64,000 nt of DNA from Zygnema circumcarinatum (lineage: Eukaryota > Streptophyta > Zygnematophyceae > Zygnematales > Zygnemataceae), in the NCBI GenBank assembly GCA_037447605.1, contig CM074808.1, positions 1,759,008-1,823,007 on the forward strand. The letters are read 5' to 3'. The notes below the pieces were generated by a model. That model made no database searches, was not told where the DNA came from, and saw only the letters and a program-made list of their open reading frames with translations. The translations under genes were made by a program, and so were the position numbers. Of this stretch, positions 24,424 to 36,230 are shown one piece after another. The number at the start of each line of letters is the position of its first letter. Positions within the stretch are counted from its first letter, which is position 1.

Positions 24424-25454
24424 GTGAAGGGACTTCGCAGGCTGATCCTTGGGCTTGGTGTCTGCTTGTTTGTTGCTCGAAGTGTACCAATAGTAACACT
24501 TCTTACGCCGCATTCATGAACTACTTCTTTTCCATCTTGGCTCCTTCACATGTCAAGGAGTCCTCACACTCTCATGTTGAATGCGAGTTCTTGCAGGAGA
24601 GTGCTGAGTGTGTCTGGGAGAATTTCATTTTTTGGGATAACAGCCCTGAAAACAGTCCGCCAGTGTTATATGTGACTCGAGAGGAATTTTTAGTCCGTGA
24701 GTGAGCGCTTTCCTGTTATCAATTTGAAGCCAGCAGAACCATTTGGGGCTCCCAAGATTCCATTTTAAGCCCCCTTGTGAGTGCCCGTGGAGTGTGTTTG
24801 TGGGAGAGAGAGAGTGAGAGAGAAAAAGCTGTAAAGGGCGAGAGAAGGCTGAGAGAGGGAGCTTGTGAGAGAGGGTTTTTTTTTTTTTTTAAGGGAGCTG
24901 AAACCGGCCAATGGTGTGCGTCGCATTCTGTTCAAGTCGACACCCGATATTATCGATACGCCGATACTTGGGATGCTTTCCTCCTTGGGCGGATATATCG
25001 CGATACTGTACTGCTGTGCGACCCTCGACCTGTGCCGACATGTACGGACGTTTTTCCGTTGCAAACGGCCGGCCAGTTTGTCGTCGTCATACGCGACAAA
25101 GCCCCCCGCACCTTCCAGTCAGACACCATATGTACGAATTGACGGCCGGCAGAGTCAAGGGCCGCTTTCCGCCGGCCGACTGCTCTGACCGTACACGTAC
25201 GGCTCGCACGAGGGTTGTCGTCCGTATGTATAGTCGGGGGGTCCTCGTATTTACCGCCCTGAGTGCGTCCCCAAGAATTTCGCCACGATTTTGCCGAAAC
25301 CACCTTTTTGTACGGTAACTTCGTGTTACCGTACTGTCCGTATTGTCCGTATTATCCGTACTAGCTGTACTAGCCGTTACGGGCTTACGCAAAACTCACC
25401 TAATCTCCCCGCACGTGCCGCCGTAAGAGGCGCTCGCTCTTCTCCCCTACTTTT

Positions 25455-25605
25455 TGGATTCGATACGATACGATATGATACGGTACGATATGTTACGATA
25501 CGAAACTCCCCGATACGGTACTATCCGTACTAGCCATGCGAGCTATAGTATCCGATACAGTACGGTACGATACGATATAGTACGGTACGATACGTACGGT
25601 CCAAC
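25455..25605. repeat. GATAC-type short tandem repeat
   Basis: Imperfect tandem CGATAC/GATACGGTAC units, partly palindromic (GTAC, ATAT). A related GATACGATAT patch occurs at 56120-56320. It may be a decayed satellite or part of a mobile element. Confidence 0.6.
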
Positions 25606-25825
25606 ATGATAATACCGCCCGTTGGTAACACGAACCTTATATATGCAAAATCAATATTTTCGCCTCATATTGGCCAAAACCAGGGTGGAAAATATGAGGA
25701 CCCCTGACTGTATGGGTGCGCGTACCGCCGTACGGTGCCGCGGTTCGCGCACGCCTTTGGACCGGACTCCGATTCTGGTTGAGGGCTGGGCTGAGCTTGA
25801 CGGGAGAGGGCGGACTGGCGAGGAC

Positions 25826-25882
25826 TTTAGGGTTAGGGCAGGGGGAGGGGTAGGGGGAGGGGTAGGGTTAGGGGGAGGGAGA
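25826..25882. repeat. Interstitial TTAGGG-like repeat
   Basis: GGGTTAGGGCAGGGGG and GGGTAGGGTTAGGGGGAG units form a degenerate G-rich telomere-like run of the same TTAGGG type as the C-rich run at 1698-1761. It lies about 170 bp upstream of the ATG at 26050. Confidence 0.55.
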
Positions 25883-26049
25883 GGGAGAGGGGAGAGGGGG
25901 GGCCTTGGAGGTGGAGGGAGGGGAAGGCGCTCTCTTGGGGAATGATTCGAATGCGAGAGGGCGGGAAAGGGAAAGGGAAAGCTGGTTTGTGGGGCTAGTA
26001 AGTTGTTCGTTCCAGCGCGCGGAGGCAGTTTGCAGAGGGAGGAGCGGAC

Positions 26050-27523
26050 ATGTTGTCGGAGTTTGGTGCAAAGAACGGTACTCTCTACTCTGAATTTGGC
26101 TATTTTTTTTCAAGGATTCTAGTCTCGTTTCTCGTAGTTCTGCTTTCAGCATGTGACATTCGCCAATTGTTTTTGTTGTTGCATCCCTGCAAATGTGCAC
26201 ATTTGTGCGCCGTCATGGTTGCTGTACTCGGTTCTTCCACTCCCTTGCTTGCTCCCGTTCGTTCCGTCTCCAACGAAAATGTGTCAACTCTTTGAATTTT
26301 TTGAAATTTCTTTCTCAGGACTTGTGGACAAATCACAAATGCCATACAACTGTTCGCATAACTGTTCAGAAAGCACGTCTTCCGGCTCAGAAAAATGCGA
26401 CAAGGGCAGCGTGAGGGCGGGAATGCCCCATGTTCCGGAAGCGAATGGAGGAAGAGGAGGCCCTGCTGAGAGCAGCCGAGGCTCCGCAGAACGTTTATGG
26501 CGGGCCTCCGAGGTGCATCGAACTCCCTTCTTCTCTCCCCCTCGCACGCATTCGTCGAGCAGCCACAATGACGAATCGCCGCCTGTCCCTACTCGACCTA
26601 CAGCACAGAAACCTCCGAGGCCTCCAAGACCTCCTCGAAAACCGTCGTCGGGAATTCTTGTGGGAGGGGCGCTTCTCAGTCCCAGAATTCAAAGGAAGAG
26701 GAGGGCGGGGATGGGGGCTCTGCCGCCATTGGGGCCTGGGCAGGCTACAGGAAAGGGTAAAAGTAAGGCATCGTCTTCTCCGACGGAGTTCACCACACTT
26801 CTGGCGCTATTGCTCACGGTCTTGTTTGGAGTGCTAGTGATTTTTCAAGGTGCGATACAACATAATCATTTCCTGTCAAGTGGACACTCGTCAGTCTAAA
26901 CCTTGAAACTGGCTGCAGCTTCTGACGCGCAGACTTACGACTTCCAGAATCCTAGCATCGATAGGAAAGCACATATCTGCATTATGGCAACTCCTCTTAA
27001 TTGGGCTCAGCTTTGTTATACGTCCGTGTTGAGCTATCTTTCCCCTCTTTCCTTCCTTCTATCATAAGGTAGTTGTTTATTGATTGGTCTCGCATGTTTG
27101 GACACTCCCTCTGTACTTCCATAACTATTTTTCGACGTGAGTGCAGGGTTTCATGCGAATGTTTTGGACGGTTTGAGGACTCTAGCCCACCGTGGTCAGT
27201 CGTCGCAGGCCTTTGATGACCCTCTTGCAACGGAACATTTTCTTGACACTATGGCGGCATCGTCGCATATGAACTTAGTTCTCACGAAAGGCAAGCAACG
27301 AGCGGGAGGTCGGAAATCGGGTCCGCTACTCCGAGCATGGCGTGTGGGTGGAGAAACGAGAGGAATTATCAACTCCGGCAAGAGAGGCTTCGTCGTGGAG
27401 GATTTGACTTCCAATTTGACCTCTCTTGGGGGGAGTGAAGATCCATCTTTGGAATCAATGCAATCGCAGTTAGCGGTAAATTCGAGAGCAGTGACTCGGG
27501 GGCGGGGGGAGGCAGCAATTTAG
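26050..27523 (+). CDS. Hypothetical proline-rich single-pass membrane protein
   Basis: Exon 1 (26050-26065, MLSEF) joins in phase 1 to 26319-26849, which joins in phase 1 to an exon starting at 26919 (ASDAQTYDFQNPS...). A later open exon starting near 27131 (GFHANVLDGLRTLAHRG...) runs in frame to a TAG ending at 27523, but the junction joining it was not resolved. The middle exon carries Ser-rich sequence, a polyproline patch (PTRPTAQKPPRPPRPPRKP, SH3-ligand-like), a basic patch (RIQRKRR) and one hydrophobic helix (TTLLALLLTVLFGVLVIF). I recognise no family. The phase-consistent first junctions and the clean TM segment argue for a gene; topology is inferred. Confidence 0.45.
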
Positions 27524-30500
27524 AGGAGATATCAAGAGGGGTGCTAACGAATTCCTCCTTAGTGATATAAAATAGACATAATTTCTAGTCTGTTTATTCT
27601 TCTCGTAGGTACTAGGTTTTTTGCAGCAGTTTCGGAACAGGATTTTGTTGTAAAGTTTTTTGAGGAAGGTTTGTTGTAAGTTTCAGGAATCACCGCGAGT
27701 AGACTAGTTGAGTTCGATCGCTTGACTAAAGTGACGTCCTTTTGGAAGGTGAAGACTTTTGGAGGGGCCGATTTAAGCCAGCGTAGGGATAATGGTTAAC
27801 TGATAGTTAAGCAGGCGGTTTGAGAATTGAAATACATCTTTGATTCAGGTTGACGTTTAGTATAGGGATTTGTTTGGTATATTACAGTGTGGCCTATTTT
27901 TCTATTCTCTTCTAATGAACGGAACAAATCTATTTTCGTAATTGGTTGGCATTATGATACATATCCCTTTGTCCTTATTCTCATTGCAACAATACAGCGT
28001 GAAAGTTGAATATGTCCCAAATATCTCTCTTGTTGCAATTCGCATTATTTTGTTGGGGTTATATTATTATTACTACTTCTACAGAAGAAAGCATGAGTAC
28101 ACATGCTTAATACTCTTCTCATTTTGAACGGGGCACTTTCAACGACAGTCTTAATTAATATTCAGGAAATCCTTTCACTACTGCAGCATAAGATTCAGTG
28201 GAAGTGAACATTGCCTAGATTGAACCACGATCCGATAGCAGCTTCGCCAGCAAAAACGTTCATTAACAGCCGGGAAAACCGGCAGGTTTGACTATATACA
28301 TCCACGGTCTTATTAAAGCGAGTCGTAAAAAAAAATCAAACAATCTGAAATAAGAATAATCCTCTCGCTTCTACTAGTGCTGCCTATGCGCCAAAATAAA
28401 GTATTCATCAAGCCCACTTGATCACTTCAATAATCTTGGTGATACACTGGTCTTACAACACATGTACTCGTTCATGTGCTGGTTCATCTCTTGTTCCATT
28501 TGTATTGTCATCTCCCGCACCTGCAGCCACAAATTGCAACACAATTTCAGAAAAAGATGATGGACCTATCTTGACCAAAAGATCGCCTAATCACCATCAG
28601 GGAGACTTGACAAAACAATAAAGCCAATAGGAACTGAGAGCCCTCAGGTACTAAGCGGAATTTTGTCCACAACTTAACCTTGTAAAGGAAACTGTCAGGT
28701 CTCAAAGATTTATGCATCACAGGGCCCTCATCTGCTTTACATGTACACGACAACTGAACTACGCCAGTCATGAATGCGTAATACACAACAATTATGGAAG
28801 CAGTGGCTTTACAGAGAAAACAAAACATAACTGGTGTTAACGGGCTTCAACTCGAATAATTGAATGTGACATGACCAGTGATACCCGATAAACATTTCGT
28901 GGAGACAGCCACTCTACTATATCTTCTGCTTTGACTCTGTACGCATGCTGTCTCAACAACAAGACATACCACAAACTTTTGCAAACGTTCCCTAGAGACA
29001 AACGATGGACACGACATTCACTACTTGAATGAGGTTCAACCCACAAAGGACCTTTCAAAGGCTTGTCAGAGGTAAAAAATCCATATTATCAGCGCAGCAT
29101 AAAGCTCTGATGACCGTCGTGATGGTTTATTTTCATCATCCAAGCCCCTTGAAACTTCAAAGTTGTCACACAAAAACCTCCAGGCCCGACCACAGTAAGG
29201 ACTTACTCCAAAAAAAAAAGTAGACTGACTTGCGGAACGGCATGCAATTAAACTCCCAGCCAAACCAAGGCCGGTAAAACCCGAAACTAAGGCAATGCCT
29301 TAGTCAAAAATCAAGATTGTTCTCTCAGACAAATGCCTCGATTGGACGTCACAGCACCGGCTTTAAGGGCCGGCAGCGACATCCGCACTGCCCATGCAAG
29401 TCGTCGTGAACAGAACGCCCACTTCAACCGCAGGACAGCGCAGAATGCCGCTACAGCTCAGTCTCGTCATCCGTTTGGATCATCACCGAGAACATTCTAC
29501 ACATCAGACAGATCTGTCGAATCAACACCGAACCAAGAAGAACGACGAACCAATAATTCAAGCATGTAAGGAGCATCGGAACGTCGGCTACACAGCCGTC
29601 CGGAACCATCGCCTTACCAGAATTGGCGTCTGGCGCACTACAGTAACGAAAATCAGGCCTTCTGGCAGCTGCTGTCACATGTGAAGAACGCAACCAGCTG
29701 GTCGATTCCAGCTTAAACCACTAGAACTGACGCGATTCCACATAATTCCTCCACTCCTTTGGGAGACTGTGTAAGGCCAAAGACAAATTGACGCCATTTG
29801 GCGGCTGCATAACAAAGAAAACCAGCCTCCAACAAAGCCTTAAGCCAAACGCCCTGCACAGAGCAGCAAGCAACGGCTGCAAACCCACTCACTCACTCCC
29901 TCCCTCCCTCCCTCTCCCCCTCCCTCGAGGCAAGATGAAAACCAAACGAAACAGACAGAGAAAGCGGTCCGTGAACGCATACCGTACTGTGCATCAAAGA
30001 GGCGTGCGCAGCCTGGTGGCGCACAAGGCCGCCCTTCATAGCCGCGCTTCCTCCTTCCCCTCCTGCGCCTGCAGCCCGCCGCCCTCCATCCCGCCGCCAC
30101 TCTGCACCGCCGGCAGCCCCATCCCGCCTCTCTCGCCCCACCGAGGAGGGGAAGCCTGGACAACACACGCGGCAGAAACATAGAATATCGGGGGCCTTTA
30201 AAAGCCCCCCGGGCAGGCGGGGTGCGGCCTGAACCCTAAACCCTGGCCAATCAGTGCATGCCACGTACATCGTCCACAACGACGTAAGGCCTCCCTGCAG
30301 ATCGTGCCGTTGCGGATTGTACGGTCCAGATTTCACGGATCGGCGGGCGGCCGAGCGGCTGGAGAGGAATTCGGATGGGTCGTTTTTATTTGGCATGTGA
30401 CCTGGTTCCCATTACCGTTCCCGTTTTGTTCCAAAGTTGCGCACGGAGCTTTGTTCAGAAGGGAGTGTCCGCACGAGCGGCTCCCGTGTGAAAAACAAGC

Positions 30501-30690
30501 GAGGTTTCCGAATAAGCACACGCCACGTGGCTGCCACGTGGTTGAACCGCATCTCCTGCCTGTGTGCTCTATGCATGGCATGGGTGCCGTGCCACGCTAT
30601 GTATACATACAACGCTTTACATGTGGACAATGACAAAGAGAGACAGAAATAAACTTTTGAGCGAGGAGATGCAGGTAGACAAGGAGGGTT
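27524..30690. other. Gene-poor stretch, nothing supported
   Basis: AT-rich sequence (27.5-29.3 kb) is followed by a more GC-rich part. I examined frames on both strands, including a CT-rich patch at 29886-29930 and short frames near 29333-29570 and 29840-30180 (minus), without finding a recognisable protein or a consistent splice chain. A perfect hairpin GGGGGC-CTTTTAAA-like lies at 30188-30209 (arms GGGGGC and GCCCCC). The stretch may hold an untranslated or lineage-specific transcript. Confidence 0.4.
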
Positions 30691-31273
30691 CACCAAAGCA
30701 GCTGCAGCAAATCGTTGGAATTTTCATCCTTGGAAAACTCGAACCTTTCAATAGCAGCCAGCATTCAACCCTTCATTGAACTCGCTAAACACCAACCACC
30801 ACGTCTGATCAACTCAGCAAAACGCTTCTTAATGACGAGTCCACATGCGTGAGGTCCACGTTTCGAATAACGTTCAACACGCCTTAATGAAAAAGCAAAA
30901 CTTCAAAAAAACACTTTTAAAACGACAAAAATAAAAAATGGACCCTTGCAGTTCTCGAATTGTCAACCTTAAGTTGTCAACGATCCATTGACGCATTTCC
31001 CACAATCGAGTTTCGAGCATGTAAAGTTCAACAGAAATTTAAATAATTGGTACAGTAAAGGCGATATAAACAGTGAGTGGTATGGAAATGATTCCCTTCG
31101 CTCTCCAGCAGAAAGAGGCTGAAATCCATCCCTTAAAAAGGTAAGACGTGGCGACACAGCCTCTCCCCATGATGAAGCGTCAATATCACTAAAAAAATTC
31201 CTGCAGAAAGTTCTGACTCAGCTGTACAAGGGACCCTATAGCCCCCACCAAAACTACAAGCTTCACACGTTCC

Positions 31274-32083
31274 TTAACCTCCGCATCCCCCCCCTCCACA
31301 TCCTCCTCCTCCGCATCCTCCTCCACCGTCGTTATCAAAGGCTTCACCCAACGCCAGCCCTCCAAGTCCTCCAAGAAGAAGACCGGTGCCCATACCCATC
31401 CCTCCTCCGCCAAAACCACCTCCGCCTCCGCCAAACCCTCCTCTGCCGCCGTATCCTCCATAGCCCCTCCTCTGCGCATACACAACCTGAGGCTGACCAT
31501 ACCCCGGCTGGTAATATTGCGGAGGAGGTGCTCCCGGGTATCCATTAGTAGGAGGATAGGGGTAGTAGCCCTGCGCGCCTCCTGCATACCCTACTCCCTG
31601 CATGCCCCCCCCATACGTAGACCCATGCGGAGCCTGTGGAGCGGTAGCAGCTCTCGCCCTCTCCAACTGCTCGCTGGAGAATTTAGGACCCGCTATCTTC
31701 ACAGACACGTTGACCCTCCCCTGCACGCGCCCACTCGGCCGGTACACGCTGTACGCGCCGAAGTGAAGCTCCTCCGTTTTATTCACGGCCTGCGATAGAG
31801 GCACTTGCGCTGTGCCGACAGGAGAGCCCCTGCACGCCCCCGTGCTGTAAATCCTGATCACCACCGTAGGATTTGCGCCGAGCAGGAGGTTCTCATCGAC
31901 GGTGAAGATGAACTGCTCGTTCCAGACGGGCTCTGTCTTGCTGGTGCTGCATGCCTGCGAGGCCTTCCGCTGGTTGGTGCCTGCCACCCCGACCACGGCG
32001 GCAGGCGCCTGCGTCCCGAAGTGCTTAACTTTCTTCAAATCTGTCGCCGAAATTAGGTTCACCGTCACTGCTCTGTGTGCCAT
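31274..32083 (-). CDS. SRC2-like C2-domain protein, copy A
   Basis: Single-exon gene of 269 residues; ATG at 32083-32081, TAA at 31276-31274. An N-terminal C2 domain of about 130 residues (VTVNLISATDLKKVKHFG, EPVWNEQFIFTVDE, VVIRIYSTGA, HFGAYSVYRPSGRVQG, VNVSVKIAGPKF) is followed by a Tyr/Pro-rich segment (YYPYPPTNGYPGAPPPQYY), a glycine-rich stretch, a short hydrophobic Gly/Leu helix (GLLLGGLGGLALGEAF) and a Cys-Gly tail of GGGGC units. This order is typical of plant SRC2, cold-induced membrane-associated C2 proteins that bind lipid and sort to vacuole or ER. The acidic calcium ligands are incomplete, as in many SRC2 proteins. It is the intact member of a tandem pair with the broken gene at 34535-36088. 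Confidence 0.9.
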   Translation of the reverse strand: MAHRAVTVNLISATDLKKVKHFGTQAPAAVVGVAGTNQRKASQACSTSKTEPVWNEQFIFTVDENLLLGANPTVVIRIYSTGACRGSPVGTAQVPLSQAVNKTEELHFGAYSVYRPSGRVQGRVNVSVKIAGPKFSSEQLERARAATAPQAPHGSTYGGGMQGVGYAGGAQGYYPYPPTNGYPGAPPPQYYQPGYGQPQVVYAQRRGYGGYGGRGGFGGGGGGFGGGGMGMGTGLLLGGLGGLALGEAFDNDGGGGCGGGGCGGGGCGG

Positions 32084-32277
32084 TGGTACCTCCTCTCCCC
32101 GTGAAAGACAGGCCCGTTCGGTAAGCGAAACAAGAAAAACTATTGGCAAACTGCCTCCGTGTTTGACTTCCCTGCGCTGCGCTGTGCTGCCCTCCCCTCC
32201 CCCCCTCTGCACGGCTCAGGCAGACAGTCTCCGCCCCTCAGAGGGCCACTTCCCGGCTTTGAAGGCAGAGGGCGCCG

Positions 32278-32303
32278 GGGCGGGGCGGGGCGGGGCGGGC
32301 GGT
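32278..32303. promoter_or_regulatory. GGGGCGGGG GC-box cluster upstream of C2 copy A
   Basis: Four consecutive GGGGC units lie about 200 bp upstream of the copy A start codon. They resemble GC boxes, but could equally be simple-repeat drift in a GC-rich patch. Function is inferred from position only. Confidence 0.25.
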
Positions 32304-32512
32304 CGCGTGGCGCCCCACGTGGCGGGGGCGCGCCTTCGTGCGAAGGTGGGAGCCGCGCGTGGTGGCTCCCTCCGCGGACTGCGGGCTCAGGCCGCCACGT
32401 GGCCGCGCGTCGAGGTGCCACGAGGCGCGCAGGGGCGGGCGGGCGGCTTCCGCGCGGGGGCGGGCGGCTTCCGCGCGGGGGCGGGCGTTGACCGCTCGCT
32501 GACCGACCGCGC

Positions 32513-32805
32513 CGGATGGATGGGTGGATCCTGGAGGATGGATGGTTGGATGGATGGTTGGATGGATGGATCATGGGATGGGTGGATCATGGGTGGATGG
32601 ATGGATCATGGATGGATGGGTGGATCGTGGATGGATAGATGATGGATGGATTGGTGGAGGGTGGATCATGGATGGATGGATGAATCATGGATGCATGGAT
32701 GGATGAATCATGTATGGATGGATGGGTGGATCATGGATAAATGGATGGATGGATGGATCATGAATGGAAGGATAAATCATGGATGGATGGATGGATGCCT
32801 ACGGG
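32513..32805. repeat. (GGATGGAT)n minisatellite
   Basis: Tandem GGATGGAT/GGATCATGG units of variable order cover about 290 bp, giving WMDG-type open frames that are not genes. A shorter GGATGGATGGATGGGTGG tract occurs at 56368-56395. Confidence 0.95.
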
Positions 32806-33324
32806 CCTATTGCGGTCCTAGGATCTTACAGGCCTACGATCGTACGGTCATACGGTTATGGCACTTGCGCCGTCGCCCGCCGGAGGGGGGAGGCTGATGG
32901 CTCCCGTACACTCCCTTCAAAACTTTGAAGGGAAGGGGAGGATGCGGCATTGGCCTCTCGACGAGGTGAAGTCGCGCCTGCTGTCAGTGAGCAGTGACAG
33001 ATCCAGGATTTTTGCCAAAGAGGGCCTACGCCCCTCCCTCGGCATAAAATAGATATATTACATACATAAAATCACGCACACCCCCCCGCCAATCTCTCAT
33101 TGAACTGCACGACATGGCCATGCACACGCCTCACAATTTGGCGACGAAGGTGGAAAAAAGCAATAATTTGTGTAGGAAAGAGATGCATAGAGGCGAGAAG
33201 GGTGTATAAGATTAGCTTGCAGGTCATTGGGGATCTTCATCCTTGGAGACTCAAACATTTCAGTAGGATTTTCTGTGCTTCACCTTCGCTGAACTTTCTT
33301 TCAACCAACTCAGCACCAAGCTTC

Positions 33325-34182
33325 TGTTGTGTATAATAGGGGTACTGAACTGTATAGGCTAGCATAGTACCCTGTACGGTCCTTAGCCGTTGTCGGCGGT
33401 CCTTGGGAGATTTGGTCAGTCTGAATAGAGCCCTAGGGTGCTGTTCTCACTTCTCAGTGGGAACACGGGCGTCTGATTAGGACACGTGGAGGCCGCGATA
33501 GGCCGCGCCATAACTGGATGTCCGCTTAGAATTGATAAGTGAAGTTTGGACACGTGGCGCGCGACGATAGGCCGGGCGGCTGCGAGTATAACTTTAGTAC
33601 TGTACCGCTTATTGAAGGGACGAAGGGACGCGGAAGGTTCGGACTGCGAGGGAGGCCGTTTTCGGTACGGACACTCCCACTGTCCATGGCGGCTCTTCTG
33701 GCAGAGCTTCCCGCGCGGTGGGGAGCGAACTCCAAGAGGCGTGGAGCAACTCCAACGACATGGAGGTGCACTGTGCGGTGGATTGTGGTGACGCGCGGCG
33801 GAACGTGGAGTAGTGCAGCGCTTAGTATTTAATTAGGATTTGTTTAGGATTTAATTAACCTAAGAGTTCAACTTAATTCAGCTGCAGCTTGGCTCGTGTT
33901 GCTGAGTGCAGTTTCCTGGCTGTATGGGCAGCAGGAATTAAGGGATTTAGTCAGAGCAGAAATGGAGTTCTAAGGGCTTGACCTCAATGCTTGTTTCTCT
34001 TCATATTTAATTAAGGAGTTTTGAGGCCGGTGGTGCTTTCTCCTTTATTTCCCTTCTCGGTGTTTTACTTTCAGTGTTTTATTCTCTCTTTCCGCTGCGT
34101 GCATTAGGGAGGTTTATTCGCTGTTTTGCAAGCATGTCTTGGAGTGAGATTAGTGAGAGAGACCGGGCCCAATTTGTCAACA
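33325..34182 (+). mobile_element. Solo LTR 1 (858 bp)
   Basis: It begins TGTTG and ends CAACA and is flanked by a perfect 5-bp duplication GCTTC (33320-33324 and 34183-34187). Its sequence matches the reverse complement of 34919-35855 along its length, with shared blocks such as GTACGGTCCTTAGCC and GCAGCGCTTAGTATTTAA. No internal retrotransposon domain adjoins it, so it is a solo LTR. It interrupts the 3' flank of C2 copy B: the sequence on both sides aligns with the 3' flank of copy A at about 30710-30880. Confidence 0.88.
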
Positions 34183-34534
34183 GCTTCGTCATGACGTCTC
34201 TATGTCATGTATAAGATTCACATTCCATAACGTTCAACACGTATTACTGGTACGAGAAAGTTAAATCAAACACACTTTCAGAATAGATATTTGCAATAAT
34301 TTGAACTGTCGAAATAGATTGATAACAGTATAGTGGCAGAACTGAGCTTCTAATCTGTAAAGTTTAAAATAATCGAATATAAGGAGGTGAAGTGATATGT
34401 ACAACATTTTTTCCCTGAGCTCCATCAGAAAGAAGCTCAACACCATCCTTTGAGAAAGAAGGTGGGGGCACAACCTACTGAAATGATGAAATGCCTGATC
34501 ATCTTTAACATTGGCTACAGAAGACTCAAGCTCA

Positions 34535-36088
34535 TCATCCTCCACATCCTCCCTCGCATCCACCTCCACATCCTCCTCCACTATCCCCCCCATAAATTCC
34601 AAGATTAAAGCCCAACAATAAAGCCATCCAGGAAGCGCGGCTATCATCAGATCTTCCACCTCCCATCCCTTGGACATTTACAACCTGAGGCGGCGGTTGG
34701 TAGTACTGCGGAGGCGGAGCTGGCGATAACTGACCGCTGGAGAACCTAGGGCCCGCTACCTTCACAGACACAACAATCCTTCCCTGCACACGCTTATTTG
34801 GGCGGTACACGGGGTACACGCCAGTGTGAAGCTCCTCCGTTTGGTTCATAGCCGGCAATAGGGACACCAGCGCTGTTCCCACAGGGCGGCCCCTGAACTT
34901 TTCCGTGCTGCAGATCCATGTTGACAATTTGAGCCTAGTCCCTCCCACTACTCTCACTCTCTGACATGCTTGCAATGTCTGAATCAATACAACCCTCAAG
35001 TGCACACACTGAAAAGCAAATGATCCAATCAAGCAAACACCGAAAGAGAATAAGTAAGGAGAAAGCTCCTCGGCCTCAAAACTCCTTAATAAAGAAATGA
35101 AGAGAAACAAGCATTTATGTCAAGCCCTCAGGCTTCCACCTATGCTCTGAATAACTCCCCTACTTCCTGCTGCCCATACAGCCAGGCAACTACACTCGGC
35201 AACACGAGCCAAGCTACAGCTGAATTAAGTTGAACTCTCAGGTTAATTAACTCCTAATCAACCCCTACTTAAATACTAAGCGCTGCACTACTCATCGCTC
35301 CCATCAGACCAGCCAAGGCCACCGCGGGCTCCAATCGCCATTGCAGCGCACTTCCATGTCAGCTGGTGATGTTCCACGCCCCAGGAGCTCGCCCGCACCG
35401 CGCTGGAACTCATCCTCAGGGTCGCCATGGCCAGGAGGGAGAAGGTCCGTACAGTTTCCTCCTTCCAAAGGCGCACCGACCTTCTCGAAGCTTCGCATCC
35501 ACGCGCGCGCTTCTCCAGCGCCTAAGTGTTGGTCGTCCGTACACCCATGCATCTCGTACGCTCCGGACATTCTGTACGGTCGTCCACTAAAGCAATAAGC
35601 AATACAAAGCTGATCGCGCAGCCTATCGCTGCGCGCCACGTGTCCAAACTATACTTATAAATTCTAAGTAGACTCCTGTGGTGGCGCGGCCTATCGCCGC
35701 CCTCCACGTGTCTTACTCAGACTTCCCGTGTTCCCACCAAGAACAGCGCCCTAGCGCCTTGTTCAGACTGTGACCAAATCTCCTAAGGACCGCCGACAAA
35801 AGGCTAAGGACCGTACAGCGTACAATTCTAGGCTATACCCCTATTGTACCCAACAATCCAGATCACAATCGTTGGGTTTGCGTTGAGCAGGAGGTTCTCA
35901 TCGACGGTGAAGATAAGTTGCTCGTTCCAGACGGGCGCCGTTTCGCTTGTGATGCATGCCTGTGAGGCCTTCCGCTCCCTCGTGCCCAGAAAAGCGACCT
36001 CAGCGGCAGGGTTCTGCTTCCCGAAGAGCTTAACTTTCTTCAAGCCTGTCGCCGAAATCAGGTTCACCGTCACTTCTCTGCGTGCCAT
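34535..36088 (-). pseudogene. SRC2-like C2-domain gene, copy B, split by solo LTR
   Basis: Duplicate of copy A. The 5' part (36088 down to about 35856) encodes VTVNLISATGLKKVKLFG, APVWNEQLIFTVDE and NPTIVIWI, then runs into LTR sequence and stops. The 3' part (34918 down to 34535) resumes in the same frame with CSTEKFRGRPVGTA and the rest of the C2 domain, then a shortened tail (PPPQYYQPPPQVV, GGGCGGGCEGGCGG). The Tyr/Gly-rich middle is largely deleted relative to copy A. The 5' flank (about 36089-36150) also aligns with that of copy A. Apart from the inserted LTR and its duplicated 5 bp the two halves are in frame, so the insertion is the main inactivating event. Confidence 0.88.
34919..35855 (-). 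mobile_element. Solo LTR 2 (937 bp) inside C2 copy B
   Basis: It begins TGTTGACA and ends CAACA on the plus strand and is flanked by a 5-bp duplication ATCCA (34914-34918 and 35856-35860). It is the same family as solo LTR 1 but in opposite orientation: the reverse strand starts TGTTGGGTACAATAGGGG, versus TGTTGTGTATAATAGGGG in LTR 1. The two therefore cannot be the ends of one element. It splits the C2 reading frame between the codons for W and C in the loop that reads VVIRIYSTG in copy A. Confidence 0.88.
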
Positions 36089-36230
36089 GGGCAGCTCCTC
36101 TCCCCGCGAAAGGCCAGCCCTTTCGGTAAGGAATGAGTGAAAAACAGACCCCTTTCCCCTTCGAGGCAGGACCTAGCGACGGCCTCCTTGCCTCTCTAGT
36201 CCCTCCCCTCCACCCCACGCCCCCCTCCCC

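Larger units (their letters stand above)
24424..26049. other. Intergenic, repeat-rich
   Basis: A purine-rich block (24795-24890) is followed by GTACGG/CCGTAC-rich sequence (25020-25400) and a (GATAC)n/(GTACGATAC)n tract at about 25455-25605. A GGGGGAG/TTAGGG-rich stretch at 25826-25920 forms the proximal upstream region of the next gene. No coding region is supported. Confidence 0.5.

Noticed and set aside
29333-30181. Short coding gene(s) between 29.3 and 30.2 kb
   Set aside because: Frames on both strands have no recognisable motif, no consistent splice borders and several are CT-tract by-products.
32140-32800. Gly/Arg-rich and WMDG-repeat open frames upstream of C2 copy A
   Set aside because: They arise from GC-box-like runs and the GGATGGAT minisatellite; no splice structure or family match.
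33325-35855. A complete LTR retrotransposon with the two LTRs as its ends
   Set aside because: The LTRs are in opposite orientation, have different 5-bp duplications, and the DNA between them is the 3' half of a C2 gene.
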